Assembly: GCA_033558025.1 (NCBI GenBank)
Contig: JAUCEF010000007.1
Span: 7,192,001 to 7,256,000, forward strand
DNA from: Phytophthora sp. 'mugwort'
Taxonomy: Eukaryota; Oomycota; Peronosporomycetes; Peronosporales; Peronosporaceae
Length of the DNA stretch: 64,000 nt
Direction: 5' to 3'
Position numbers and translations under genes: made by a program. Of this stretch, positions 46,705-58,475 are shown piece after piece. The notes under the pieces are model-generated. The model was not told the DNA's origin, did not search any database, and worked only from the letters and a program-made list of their open reading frames with translations. How positions within the stretch are numbered: position 1 is the first letter of the stretch; every line of letters begins with the position of its first letter.

Positions 46705-48966
46705 ATGTCTCCGTCGTCCTCGCCCTTTGCTCCAAACCACAACTGCATGGCCGAAGGCTCTGAGCACGACGGTATCGAAGCGTTGAAGCGCGCCGCGTTG
46801 CTCGCAGATCTGCTTAAGTGGTGGGAGGACCGCGACATCGCAAGCGAAGAAGAGAAGACTTCATTGCTACCAAAGGGTAGGCGAGTCGACCACCGAGAGG
46901 ATCGAAGAACTCGCAATGCACACGTTCAACCGAAACGTAGAGATGCCACTGCCGCAGTACCGAGTCGTGAGACTTTCGGCCGTTATGTGCGCTGGGCGAT
47001 GGAGATTCTAGTGGTGATGACCATGGTGGCTATTGGTTTGAGGCTATTGTCGATTAAGACGATGGACCGCGGAGGTAACAAGCCGCCGGCATTCTCGCTG
47101 CACCGTTCTGGCGGGAAGTTGCTGAGCGGTGGACACCGACTGCGCACTTTTCTACGACGCGCTAAGAACCATCCGCCAGTGCTAAGCGAACTGCCGGTAG
47201 ATTCCGATACTCCACTGGGTGTTATCGAGCTGGAACGAGTGATGGATATCTACTGTCGTGGTCCTCTACTGCATACAATTCAGATGTCCAACGTGTTCTC
47301 GGACAGCAAATACTTTGTCGACATGCCCATTAAAGAGAACAGCAGCGCGTTTGATATCTTGGTGGATTTCCAGCGTCGTGGATTGGCGATGACCGACTAT
47401 CGGCCAAACGTTCATGACACACACGAGCAACAGCTTCGACGTTTCATTGACGACCACTTTGACCCGCCAGGGACGGATTTGCTGCCGATCACACCGTTCG
47501 ACTACCAGGGGCAGTACCATCCACCAATGGTATCTGACATTCAAAATGAAGAGCTTCGAGACTGGGCATTTGAGCTGCACCAGATCTGGCCGAGTCTTGG
47601 CCGTATTCGCAATCCTAACGTTAAAGGTTCGCATCTTCGCTCGCGGAAACTGGACGAGCTGAGTCTAAACCAGCCTGCTAATGTGCTGATTGTGCCTGGT
47701 GGACGCTTTCGCGAAAGCTACTACTGGGACACGTACTGGATTGTGCAAGGGCTCTTGGTCAGCGACATGCCAGTCACAGCTCGTGGTATCGTTAACCATT
47801 TGCTGGAGTACGTGTCCGAGTTTGGATTTGTGCCCAACGGCGGGAGGATTTACTACTTAACGCGGTCCCAGCCGCCCATGCTCTCCGATATGGTGAAACT
47901 GGTTGCTCGTTTGCCAGATAATGAAAACGAGAGTGAGTACGATGACGAGTACTTGCGAGCAGCACTGCCGATTCTGGAGCGGGAGTACGACTTCTGGATG
48001 CAACATGGACCTTGTGGACATGCAGTAGAGCTGACTCTTAATTCGAGCGAAGGGGCAAGAGGTAAGACCACCTATGTCTTGAATCGCTACACGTCCAATG
48101 CCAATCATCCACGACCCGAATCGTATCGTGAGGATGTTTTGGTAGCTGCAGAGATTTTCGATCGCACCATGAAGATGGAAGGAGGGAATGCTGCAGCCAC
48201 AGAGCGACACAAGGACAAGTATTATAACAATGTGATTGCTGCTGCCGAGAGTGGGTGGGACTTCAGTAGTCGATGGCTACGAGATCCGTTGGACATGAAG
48301 TCGATGGTGACGTCGTCGATAGTTCCTGTGGATCTGAATTCAATTATGTACCGGGTCGAGTGCAATCTGATGGAGTTTAATCGGTACCTAGGCAATGAGG
48401 ATCGAGCTCAGTTTTTCGAGCGAGCTGCTGCTCGTCGACTGGAAGCAATCGACGCTATCCTTTGGAGCGAGAAGCATCACAGCTGGAAGGACTATGATCT
48501 AGAGATGGACAGGCATTCCGTTATCGTTTCCGTGTCGGATTACACACCATTGTGGGCCAAGGCGTTTAATTCGACCGACAAGAAACGTTTAAAACATGTC
48601 GTAACTTCGCTCAAGAATTCAGGTTTACTCCAGGTCGGTGGCGTGCAGACCACTACGATCTTTTCCGGACAGCAATGGGATTCGCCCAACGCATGGCCAC
48701 CAGAGCAGGACATTGTCGTGGAAGGCTTACTGGCAGTCAACACGACAGAGTCGTATAGTTTGGCGCGTGAGCTGACGCAAATATGGACGCAGGCCAGTTT
48801 ATCGGCTTGGAGGCAGACGGGTTTGATGTTTGAAAAGTATAACGCGTCCGAAATTGGTGGCTTGGGGGCGGGCGGTGAGTACTTTCCACAGTTCGGCTTT
48901 GGCTGGACGAACGGCGTGATTTTGAAGTTCCTCACGATCCATCAGAATCTTTTACTAGCAGAGTAG
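46705..48966 (+). CDS. Membrane-anchored trehalase (type II), glycoside hydrolase family 37
   Basis: 753 residues from the first ATG (46705; an ATG at 46747 is also possible). It has an acidic/basic cytosolic N-tail with LLADLLKWW, one transmembrane segment (about 97-115, ILVVMTMVAIGLRLL) and then the GH37 catalytic domain. Both signatures are intact: PGGRFRESYYWDTY and QWDSPNAWPP. By comparison with E. coli trehalase, the catalytic residues are Asp519 in ESGWDFSSRW and Glu710 in FEKYN. The positively charged flank before the membrane segment (KRRD, R-rich) supports an N-in, C-out orientation, placing the active site outside the cell or in the endomembrane lumen. It is strongly similar along its length to the secreted trehalase at 24488-26446 but has a longer N-terminus. 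Confidence 0.95.
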   Translation: MSPSSSPFAPNHNCMAEGSEHDGIEALKRAALLADLLKWWEDRDIASEEEKTSLLPKGRRVDHREDRRTRNAHVQPKRRDATAAVPSRETFGRYVRWAMEILVVMTMVAIGLRLLSIKTMDRGGNKPPAFSLHRSGGKLLSGGHRLRTFLRRAKNHPPVLSELPVDSDTPLGVIELERVMDIYCRGPLLHTIQMSNVFSDSKYFVDMPIKENSSAFDILVDFQRRGLAMTDYRPNVHDTHEQQLRRFIDDHFDPPGTDLLPITPFDYQGQYHPPMVSDIQNEELRDWAFELHQIWPSLGRIRNPNVKGSHLRSRKLDELSLNQPANVLIVPGGRFRESYYWDTYWIVQGLLVSDMPVTARGIVNHLLEYVSEFGFVPNGGRIYYLTRSQPPMLSDMVKLVARLPDNENESEYDDEYLRAALPILEREYDFWMQHGPCGHAVELTLNSSEGARGKTTYVLNRYTSNANHPRPESYREDVLVAAEIFDRTMKMEGGNAAATERHKDKYYNNVIAAAESGWDFSSRWLRDPLDMKSMVTSSIVPVDLNSIMYRVECNLMEFNRYLGNEDRAQFFERAAARRLEAIDAILWSEKHHSWKDYDLEMDRHSVIVSVSDYTPLWAKAFNSTDKKRLKHVVTSLKNSGLLQVGGVQTTTIFSGQQWDSPNAWPPEQDIVVEGLLAVNTTESYSLARELTQIWTQASLSAWRQTGLMFEKYNASEIGGLGAGGEYFPQFGFGWTNGVILKFLTIHQNLLLAE

Positions 48967-49261
48967 TCGCGGTAAGGTAGAACTGTAGTAGCAGTTTTGT
49001 CTAGATTGTTAGCAGTGACGGCATAATGCATGGAAAAATAAAGCAAAAATAAAGCTCTTTACAACAGAAACCCATCATATAAAGCAAGAACGCGAAGGAT
49101 GTGCAGAATGGATGTCACGCACGAATGTTTTCGCGTGTGACCTCTCCGCTTTCTATTGCGTTGGGTTCGTGATCGACCCTGACGCGCACTACTTGCCTGC
49201 AGTCAAAGCTACTGCTCGTATGTTTAACCTCGCACCAAAACCCCAGCATCCTATCTCGAGT
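48967..49261. other. Intergenic region between convergent genes
   Basis: 295 bp between the trehalase stop (plus) and the eIF4E-family gene stop (minus). AATAAA-like elements near 49035-49050 (AAAAATAAAGCAAAAATAAAG) could serve polyadenylation of the trehalase transcript. Confidence 0.5.
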
Positions 49262-50245
49262 TTAGTTGGTCGTGGCCGGTGTCGCAGCAGCGAAGACGTA
49301 CGGTTTCGCGTTGCGGAAGGTCGACATGTCCCGGATAGAGTTCGCGTGGAATTTGTACTCCACCAGCGTGTTGGAGTCCAGCATGAGGATCTCCTTCAGC
49401 TTCTCACTGTAACCGGTCGCAGACGCAACATTAAACAAGGGTGTTAATAATCCAAAACCCAACTTTAGCTGCAAATAAGCAGGTCCAGATCTGTACAAAC
49501 CCGATGGCAAAGCGGGTGTTGTCGTCCGAGTTGTCGGCGTTCCAGACAGACAGCATGTCCTCCTTGGAGCGGATGGCCATGGCAATGCCCACGACGTCGA
49601 GCTGCTCAAAGGCCTCACCGATGGCGGCGAAGACCAGGTCTTGCCACATCTTACCAAGCACATTGGCTTTCTTCTTGATCTTGAGGATCCAGCAGCCACC
49701 TTGCGGGAACGCCTCCCACATCGGGGCGCAATTCGGCTGATCGCGGAACATGTACAGGTTCACGTCGCGGCTCAGCTGCGACGGACGCTTCACGTGGATG
49801 TAGTGGCTGGCAGAAACAAGCAAACAAATCAACGCCATCAGCATTCTTTCGACTGCGCCACCTTTTACCAGCAAGCACAAAACCCACCGCCAGAAGTCCT
49901 CCACCGTGTTGAACGTGGCAATTTTCTGCAAGTTCGACTGGTACGTACTGTAGCACACATAAAGCCACTGTTAGCCTGTAATTCTCACCGTTAGTAGCTC
50001 TACCAATTGCAGCAGCAATGACTCACCCAACGTCAATCTTCTTGGGCATCTTCTTGTCGTACCTGCGTCACGTACAGCATCAACCACCACACAGCGTCAG
50101 TTCATTTGCCCCATCCAAGTCAGCAGCGTCCGAAAGGTACACACCAGAGCGACCATCCCGTCTGCAGAAGGTGCTCCTCCTCCTCTCCCTTCTCAACGAC
50201 GGCGGGTGCAGCCGCCACCTCTTTGTTCGCAACTGCAGCGGCCAT
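49262..50245 (-). CDS. eIF4E-family cap-binding protein, class II (4EHP/eIF4E2-like), five exons
   Basis: Exons 50245-50145, 50062-50027, 49947-49888, 49806-49501 and 49406-49262; introns of 82, 79, 81 and 94 bp; 215 residues with a continuous frame. After an Ala/Glu-rich N-tail comes LLQTGWSLWYD, then GTYQSNLQKIATFNTVEDFWR. The Y in TYQSNL occupies the place of the first cap-stacking Trp, as in 4EHP. The second cap Trp is in APMWEAFPQGGCW. MWQDLVFAAIGEAF and ISVW-like MLSVWNADN complete the fold. It binds m7G cap and, by family analogy, is more likely a translational repressor or specialised cap binder than the main initiation factor. Every intron join falls inside a conserved block, which supports the model. 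Confidence 0.9.
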
Positions 50246-50767
50246 GGTCCAGTCGAAAGTGTCAGTCAGTTAATGGCACAGCACAGTCCAAGTGTGTCAC
50301 AATGTCAGTTCCGGGGGATGGTCACAAAAAACGCGGTTGGCTCTGCAAATGTAGCAGCGAGTTGCAATTGGAGGCAACACGCGGCGGCGGCATGCAAAGC
50401 CAGCGCAGAGAGAGAGAGCAGCACCACGTACGCTGCTCGCCAGCCATGTTTGTTACTTGGTAGCGTTTCGTGGTGTGGCAGACGCAAGTCGTGATTTTGC
50501 CATCCAACACTTATAATTGGTTGAAATATAAAGGGCCCGGCCACGTACGTGTACAGTACCGTAAAAATCTTATCGAAAGCCACCCCTTGTAGCGACAGTA
50601 CAAAAATACGAGCCAATCAAAAGATAGGATTTTTATCATCTTGTCAAAGGGCACCCCGATAATAAATATACCACCAGTCATATTTACGGCTGTGTGGGCC
50701 ATCCACTGGCAGTATACTCTCTACCAGCTGTGCATACCGGTACTCCTATTGCACACACATTTCAAGC
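50246..50767. other. Intergenic region upstream of the class II eIF4E gene, with MITE-like repeats
   Basis: Contains two related segments, AAAAATCTTATCGAAAGCCACCCC (about 50573-50596) and TTTTTATCATCTTGTCAAAGGGCACCCC (about 50629-50656), which look like a diverged direct repeat, and an AT-rich TATA-like tract near 50524-50535. The rest is featureless. Confidence 0.4.
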
Positions 50768-52208
50768 ATGCCTCGTGAAGGCCGCCCGCACGTTAAAGGC
50801 TTTGCGGCCCCCACGGCGCAATATGGACGGACTTCTGTCAATTTCCTACGCAAGCACGTCATAAATGGCTACATCACTAAGAACGGCGTGGCAGCAGCAG
50901 TAACTTGATTCTACCCGTCTCACCAAGGGCCCGACCACATGCGAAATAAGCGTCAGCTCCACAAGTGGGACGAAGACCGTGTTGAGATTACTCGACAAGT
51001 GACTTTCGGAAACGGACCCTTGTGTAAGAAGCCACGCTCTGACGTCGGTCGCGTTCTTCCGAGAGAAGCGGAAGAACACTTAGCGGTTTGGATTCGAGAC
51101 TTGCGCCGGGAGGAGTGCCCGTGTCGCCTCTCATGCTACAGATGAAGGCCCGCGTGTTAGCTGCTGAGCTAGGCTTACGGCATGACCAGTTCTCCGTATC
51201 GTCTTCGTGGAGGCGCCGATTTCTAAAGTCGAATCGTTTATCCCTGCGGAGACGAACACGTATTGGTCAGCACACGCTCAACGATGCTCGTCAAGTTGCA
51301 GTGGTCTTTCGCCAGAGAGTACAAGACATGATGTTCGAGCTTGGTATCATGGAAGTCTACAACGCAGACCAGACAGCGCTCAACTTCGAGCATTTGCCCA
51401 AGCACACAATCGACAATACGGGGACTCGGACAGTGTGGGTCCGCAACAGCGGCAAGGAGAAGAGTCGCGTCACAGCTATGCTTCTAGCGGCCTCGCGAGG
51501 TGTAAGACCTGCTCCCTTTCTCATATTCAAACAGCCCCCGCCGCGCGTTAAGACAACGGAGCTGTACAACCACGATTACCAAATGGGTTTGGTCGAGACT
51601 TGTGGAAGAAAGTGAGAAACATGCAAGCGTCAACAGGAATGCCAATCTGTTGCAACAGCAGAGGTTGGTGGAATGTGGAGCTCTCGATCAAATTCCTCAA
51701 GTTTCGTTTCGCAGCTCGAACTAATCCGGACGTCCCGGTCCTCCTCATCTGGGACGAGTTAGTGGGCATTGCTACTGACGTGAGAAAGTGCGCCGAGGAG
51801 CTGAACGTGCTGCTGCTAAAGGTGCCCGGCGGCACACCTCTGTCTGCCAACCAACCGACATTGCGTGGATACGGCCGCTCAAGTTGCAACTTCGCAACCA
51901 ATGGCTGGCGGACATTGAACAGCAGTTTAGAAAGCACGAAGTTAAGCAAGGTAAGTTTATGTTGCAGCCGCGAATCGAGAGACGGTGGTGGGTTGGTTGC
52001 ATGCAAGTGGGGTAAACTTTCGAGGGCTACCATTGTAGGCGGCTTTAGGAAGATTGGCGTGCCGTCAGATCAGCGAGAGCAGTCTCATGGTGAAGCTGAA
52101 ACGTCTGAGCAGAAACTACAGGATGTGTTAGCTCTACTGGCTAGCTGTAAGGTTACCTATGATGTCTCAAAAAATGCAGAAAGTGATAATGTCGAGAAAA
52201 ATAAATAA
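50768..52208 (+). pseudogene. Pogo-like DDE_1 transposase (frameshifted)
   Basis: The N-terminal part (50768-51150) is broken by a stop. The central open frame (51088-51615) holds the CENP-B/HTH end (SWRRRFLKSNRLSLRRRTR) and the first catalytic Asp (VYNADQTALNF), then TRTVWVRNSGKEKSRVTAM. The next frame (51600-52208) carries the second Asp (VPVLLIWDELVG). The third lies in an alternative frame (CQPTDIAWIRPLKLQLRNQW, about 51850-51910). It is related to the copies at 11273-12052 and 19749-21354. TIRs were not identified. Confidence 0.8.
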
Positions 52209-52240
52209 ACTTCCACTTGGTAATGAAACGGAGGGGACGT

Positions 52241-52258
52241 AAGTAGGTGCACCTACTT
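52241..52258. repeat. Perfect 18 bp palindrome
   Basis: AAGTAGGTGCACCTACTT reads identically on both strands. It lies 33 bp after the pogo transposase stop and may be a protein-binding site or part of a degenerate transposon end. Confidence 0.9.
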
Positions 52259-52666
52259 TCTTGGAACCCTGACACCAAGATTTCACCGTACCAAGAATGA
52301 CGATGCGACTTAACTTTCCGAGTAGCCACGAGAGGGGATTGAATCCACGATCTATCGCGTCAACGACAGCTGCTTTCACGAACTGAATCAACAGTGTCGC
52401 CGAATTTTTATGTAAATTACTAGATTAGTAATTTACTTCTCCGGCCCGCTTCAAAATGCCAGCTGGGGTTATTAACAAAACGTACTTATACGCGTTTTCT
52501 CACGTGATTGGATAAAAAGATATTGATAGCGAGCGCTTGGTTCCGTCCACTAATTCGCTGGCTGGTCGAGATTAACTCGCCGCCAGTCGGACAGTATTCA
52601 CGCTGCATTCTCGCGCCACCTGCAACAACGCTTCCGATACCTAGATCCCCAGGGCAAGCCGATATA

Positions 52667-53100
52667 TCGCCTGCTACACGGCTACGTGTCGTCCTTTTTC
52701 TCGCCGAGCGCAGTGTTCGCGGTAGACTCCTGCGAGAAGCAATCCGTGCAGCCCGGACAGAATTTTCACTTTGCCACAAGACGGTGACGGAGATTTGGAG
52801 TGCTCGTGTCGACATGGCGGTCAGTGTCGACATGGCGGTCATGACAGCTTCGAGACGACTGCAGCCAAGACGTGGCCGTCGTTTGCGGCCTGAAGAGGTG
52901 GCGGAAGGTATCCAAGCGGTCCCTCTATGCCAACATCAAACGCAGCGAGCACTGGCCGCTGCGTCAGGGATTCCTTGCTCTACTCTACAGCGCCATCTTA
53001 GCGATGATACGCTTCGCCGCGCGTAAAACCGACGCTCACTACTGCGCACAACTTGAACGCCTTCAATGGGTGTTGTCACATGTGGACATTCCGCTAGGTA
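52667..53100 (+). pseudogene. Plant-type mariner transposase, N-terminal remnant
   Basis: Segments match the DNA-binding half of plant/oomycete mariner-like transposases: an HTH region (LREAIRAARTEFSLCHKTVT EIW), then RRGRRLRPEEVAEGIQAVPL, QRALAAASGIPCSTLQRHLS and, in another frame, LERLQWVLSHVD. The catalytic DDD half is missing. An in-phase 18 bp duplication (GTGTCGACATGGCGGTCA at 52806-52823 and 52824-52841) inserts six residues. Confidence 0.65.
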
Positions 53101-53930
53101 TAGTACTGATTAATTAATATCTTAATCAAAATTAATTTGAACCGAGACTAATTAATATTGTGAAACTAGTTCCTGACAACCTTCATAAATGTATCGCATG
53201 CATCACATGTACTACATGGTACATTATCGTGGTCTCTAAGGGGGTCTAGGGGTACTCTAGATGCCATTTTATGCACAGGTTGAGCGGATGATGTAACCTA
53301 AACCAATACGTTCGTCCACTAGCGTACGCCAAGAGATAGAACGCGGAATGTTACTGAACCCTAATGTGAATTCTCAGGAATTGCAAGAATTGTCACTTCA
53401 AACGACGCGTCATCAGAGTGATTGTAGTTATCTAAATCCAGTAGTTCCGAAATCTGATTGAACCGGTTCCAAGTCACAGAACCGATGTAACATCAACAAT
53501 TGTGGTCATGATAGGTTTTATACAGAATGCGGGACTAAGTTCCTAAGTTCCAAAAAAAAGAACCAACACTGTCTCTCTATCTCTTCTTTCTCTTTTATAC
53601 CCCTACCCCCTCTTTAAATTTTCATGTAAATCTATATACAATTTAGGAACCTTGGAACCCGAGCACCAGCAGCAGATGTCAGCTTACCACAGCTCTTCTA
53701 GATATTAAAAGCTGGTTCCGAAAATTTCGGAACCCGAAGCATCCACAATTCGCCACTTAGTTGCCATTCACTACAGAATTGAAGCACCACAGCAACTCTA
53801 GTAAGTACGACATAGTTTTGAAACCGGTTCGGAACTCGGTTCTGGAATCTCGGAACTTGGCGTAAAACCTCAACTGAGGTTATTTCTTCCCTCTTGGTCA
53901 TTGTCGAATTTGCTGCGTCGACGTGGAGTG
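53101..53930. other. Gene-free stretch
   Basis: 830 bp without recognised coding sequence. AT-rich, with repeated AACCGGTTC/GGAACC-type words and a pyrimidine tract near 53570-53620. Possibly the upstream region of the Crinkler-like pseudogene. Confidence 0.5.
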
Positions 53931-55663
53931 ATGCCACGCGAAGTGTGGTTCCAGTTGGTTGGGGTTGATGGGAAAGACCTGACTTCAGTCGACTGCATTG
54001 ATTGCGCTAACAATGCCAAAGTGTTTCGCGTGCGAGATGCCGTAAAAGAAAATACAAAGACAGTCATCTGGCAGGGATAGCTGCGTCCGACCTCGCAGTA
54101 TCCGCGACCAAATCGGCGTACGATGCGAAACAGTCGTTGGATCCGCGGGATCCGTTGGTTGGTATTAATGAGAATGGGACAATCATCGTGCAAGCACCTT
54201 CGCGACATAGTGGCGTATCAGTTGTCTAGTTATTCCACGATGGTGTGAGCCCTCAAGCGCCTCATCTTGCGCGTGTGCATCTTCTCGACAGTATCTATGA
54301 GAGTATGACGTCCGACCGAAATCGATTTATCCTCTTCGTATCGCCAGCAGCGTCGGGCAAGACGTCGTTATTGCCGCTGTTTGCTCGCATGTATCCTCAA
54401 CTGAATTGTATCCTCATCTCATTTCTTCGTGTCGACGTATCAGCGGTTGACTTACTGCGCTCATGTGGGATCGATGTCTATGGTAGAACAGCAAACATCA
54501 GCTCAACCCAACACCATGTTGTTATGGTGGATGATGCTCAAGCGAAGTACGACGATAAGGGATTTGGAGCACCTTGATCAAGGTTGCTCCGTCGTGGCTA
54601 CCAGGCAATGTTCGCTTCATCATCTGTGCGACGCATGCGCTAGAAGGTGGAGTAGAGAGTCCAACTGAGTTCCAATCGCTCGTGAAGTTCGGCAGAAGTG
54701 ATTTCCTCTTAAGTGAAGCGGAAGCACGAGAATTTTTGGTGCTGCCAACAACCGGATTGCCCGACAAAATGAAGAAACAAAATTTCATTCAGTTGTTGAT
54801 TCATGAGTGCAGTGGACTTATCGGTGCGTTGCGCATTTCAGTCGACTCAGTGATGCACTTTTCGTCAAGGACCCTGCTCCATCAGAGACCGAATTGATTG
54901 CGTGCTACCTATCTCAATATTGCTTGCAGCACGGTGTTTCGGTAGTAACCACACGACACCGCCCAGTTTGGAGCTACAGCGGTTTTGATCCAATGTCTTG
55001 TTACGCCGAATGTTGTCTAGTTGGAGTCGAAGCTAGCAGATGAAGACAATCGTTGCTGCATGACCTTGAAGAAAGCTGGTATTATTGTCGATGATGTCGA
55101 TGAGCTAGTGAGATTTTCTTCTCCATTGGCTGAAAAATGCTACAGCAAGTGGCTTTTTCCGAATCGTGCAGTTGCAAATCCATCATCGCTGCGTGAGCTG
55201 ATCACGAAAGTTGTTGGCAACATGCCGGCATCTGCGCTACGGCAGTCTGTGTTGGCGAGACAATTTCCCCAAGGAAGCTACTTTCCAGCATCAATTCATG
55301 GAAGGCCTTGCTTTGTCGCGCGTGTTCCCTTCATCGCCAGCCGATGGTGATCAATCACTGAGGATCGATGGAGAAATCGATTTTTATCTTAACAGGAGTC
55401 TGCGGTGGGGAATTGAGCTGCTGGTGAATGGAGTCAAGATCGGTGAGCATATGGCACGATTCGCACCAGATGAAAAGTATGCTGCACTTGCAGTGAAAGA
55501 TTATGCAGTCGTTGACCTTCGAGGCAACAAGACTGGGAAAGTCACAAACGTCTCTCGCATGGAAAAGAGGGTAACGTCGTTCTTCCAACTGAGGGACTTC
55601 TCAAGAAGCCGTTGCAGTTTTGGAATGGATGAGGCTATCTATGATATTTCGTTGAAAAGGTGA
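53931..55663 (+). pseudogene. Crinkler (CRN)-like effector pseudogene: header, P-loop NTPase and nuclease-like domain
   Basis: A header-like N-terminus begins at the ATG 53931 (MPREVWFQLVGVDGKDL). After a frameshift it continues with an LAGIAASDLAV segment, the place of the LxLFLAK-type motif, which is not intact. A P-loop NTPase follows (Walker A SPAASGKTSLL near 54350; a Walker-B-like VVMVDDAQ near 54525). The C-terminal part (about 55200-55663) has a restriction-nuclease-like core (IDGEIDFYLNRSLRWGIELL, then YAALAVKDYAVVDLR). At least four frameshifts or stops break it. Intact family members are translocated oomycete effectors. No functional product is expected here. The family assignment rests on domain order and motif similarity. 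Confidence 0.65.
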
Positions 55664-55998
55664 GCTGAGGTTGAACTGAATCACAGTGGTTCCATGATTG
55701 ATCTGTGCTCTTTTGATTCCCGAATTTAAGCGCAACATAGTTTCAAAACCGACGCTTGATTTTCGCCAATCAGATCCCACCAATGGAATTATTTTTATTT
55801 TCTGACACCAAATATATTCCTCAATATATAGAAACTAAATAATAGTGAGTTCATCTTGAGCGATAAAAAATAAGAATATAGAAATAATAACAACGTGCAA
55901 GCACATTTTTTCAGAGAACCACCAAAAGGCGAACCGACAGTGCGGCTCAAAAGGCGATTGGTGGTGCCGACATCACGCGAAGTATCAGCCAGCAGTTG

Positions 55999-58329
55999 AT
56001 GAACCACTACTCGAAGCAACAACCAAGTAGCTCTTATACTGCTACTGATATTGTTTCAGAACCAACGATGGCTGACTCTATTGAAGAAATTTATGGCGAG
56101 CATTGCATTCAGCACATCAAGTCTGTTGATAAATACGATCAACCCAAGTTGGGAGATTCACGGGCATTGTCACCAAGTGATTGGATCAAGTCGAAGGTGC
56201 ACGTAGTTGGCGATTCCATCGACTACAAGCACAGTGATGATATCACATCTAACTTTGGAGAAGACGGATACACGCATCTTTTGCAATATCAATTCGATGA
56301 GCTCAATGAATCGAAGATTCTTGATAACTTCTTATTAAGTCGAGTGAAGACCGTGCATCATTCGAGCAAGCAAATATTGAATGCGGTGTGAAATACTACC
56401 TAATAATAATAGATTCCTTGCAACTGAATTCTACGATGAGCGAGTGGGAGTATACTTATGTATGATGATTCGAAATGATTGGTACTACAATATAACCAAA
56501 ATTTGTGGAATGTCACCGGATTCTTTACTCATCAACCTCATTCTAATTGTTATTTGATGCGAAAGACCTATCTCTGCGTGCTCAAACAGAAAGTAGAGCG
56601 TTTCAACAAGGAGTTTGCTACAAAAGAATTCGATGGTTGGTTTGACTCGAAGTATCATCCACCATTGAAGGAAGGCAAACTAAAGGGAATTGCTGTTGGT
56701 TGGGATTCTCTCGCATACAAGCAATGGAAGGATGGATATGAAGTCAAGGAGCCAAGCAAAACACCCAGTTCAAAGTTGTTTGAGTTATCTACACTTGATC
56801 AAGACTTCAAATTGACATTCAAATCTGAACGGAAGTTGGCAACACTAACTCAGCTGGTGGAATTAACGGGCCGAGCAATTGAAGACATGCGTTTAGCTAT
56901 GGTTGGTACATCATTTGAGATCGATGAGCTTGAGTATTGGACGGAGAAGTATCTCGTGACCGAGAACAAGCCAAATCGTGACTTTGATCTAAATTTCAGT
57001 ACTTTTGAGAAGATGTTGAAAACTACTAACTTCGAGTCTCTTCATTTACTGAAACGATTTGTGCTCCACTTCACTCACGAGTTCTACGTCTTCGAAGGCT
57101 CAGATATCACCTACTACAAGCGTAAGCCAACGGAGGATGATAATTATGTGATCAAGGCATATGCTTAAAAAACATTTTCAAGGTGCAAATTCAGTACACT
57201 GAAAACAAGAAGCAACATTCATCCAAGCAATCTGATCTCTTAAATACGATTCCATTCCACAAGTTTGCAGATACTGTCTGCAAATGGGAACATGATTCAA
57301 ATGATATGGAGACATTCAGCTTAGCAAATCCACGGCTAGCAGAAGATCTTCATGAAGAAATTATCGAATCTGACTTGCACCCAGTGTTAGTCGACTACCT
57401 GAAACGTATCATTTGCTTCAATGATTCTAAGTGGTACCAATGGTTGATGGAGTATATCGGTAGCATTTGTCACTATCCAGACAGCAAGACGAAGGTATGC
57501 TCGTGTTATATTCAATGGAGAAGCAAATCGGCAAGTCGAACTTCTTCAAGCTCCTTACGAGTCTTTTGGGAACGGCAAATACTCACATGACTCAGCATCT
57601 CACCAATGTCCTTGGAGAGCGTGGATCGCCGCAACTTCGCCATAAAAATTGTGCTGATTTGAGGAAATTGCTGGCGACAAGCGCTCGTTTCGTAACTACT
57701 TGAGCGAATGAAGTCTGCAATCACTGATTCCGTGCAATCTAGTCAAAAGCTTTACCATGAAAAAGAAGTACATGTCAACATCCTGAATTTATTGGTGCTT
57801 TCTATCAACTTGATCGGCATCGTACAAGACAAGATGACAGTTTTCGATGCGAATCCGGCGGAACAGCACAACAAGGTCTAATATGGAGAGCTGATGGATG
57901 ATGTGATCAAAAATGAGAATGAGATGAACAAATTCTACGCATATTTGAAGAAGTTTGCCAAGCCTAAATTTTTCTTTCGAACGCCTATCTATGATTCAAT
58001 GACAACCGCTAGCAATGAGGGTATCAATTATGTCAATGAACTCAAAGTAACGGGACTAGTTGGAATCGCACACACCAAAGTTAAAGGACACGAAGAAAAA
58101 TTCGCGTGGAGAGAGATACTATGTATCAGCACTATCAAAGGTGGTGTGAGAAAGCTAGTAAAGCCCCTGATAAGCGCTCAAAATAAGCGCTCAAAATTTT
58201 GTAAGAAGGTCTAGAAGTTGGACATCGTATCATATTCAAGCGATACAAAGAAAATAAAGTCGATTCTTATGGATTCTTCTTTCCCATTGACTTTAATACA
58301 GTCGAATCTTCAAAAGAATTGTCACTCTA
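55999..58329 (+). pseudogene. Viral primase-superfamily 3 helicase (broken)
   Basis: Collinear open segments: 55999-56391, 56479-57168, 57183-57500, 57467-57703, 57894-58214 and a tail to 58329. The helicase part is recognisable from the sequence before the P-loop (LVDYLKRIICFNDSKWYQWL, near 57390-57450). The Walker A-like EKQIGKSNFFKLLTSLLG (near 57510-57570) is the GK[ST] loop of D5-type SF3 helicases. The C-terminal segment ends with a YGFFFPIDF-like strand. The large N-terminal part is presumed primase or primase-like, with no sure motif. In intact viruses the enzyme primes and unwinds viral DNA. Frameshifts and stops occur near 56400, 57170, 57500 and 57700. Confidence 0.65.
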
Positions 58330-58475
58330 ACGCACTTTGTGATCGACAATCACGCGTGAATAACGTCATTATTGTTTTTTTTTAATAAGGTAGATTTAAC
58401 CAAGTTTAAAGCTTCATCCCTTCATGCGACGCGCGCGGCGTGGTTCAGCAGTCATTCCAACTCCCGTCAAAGTTT

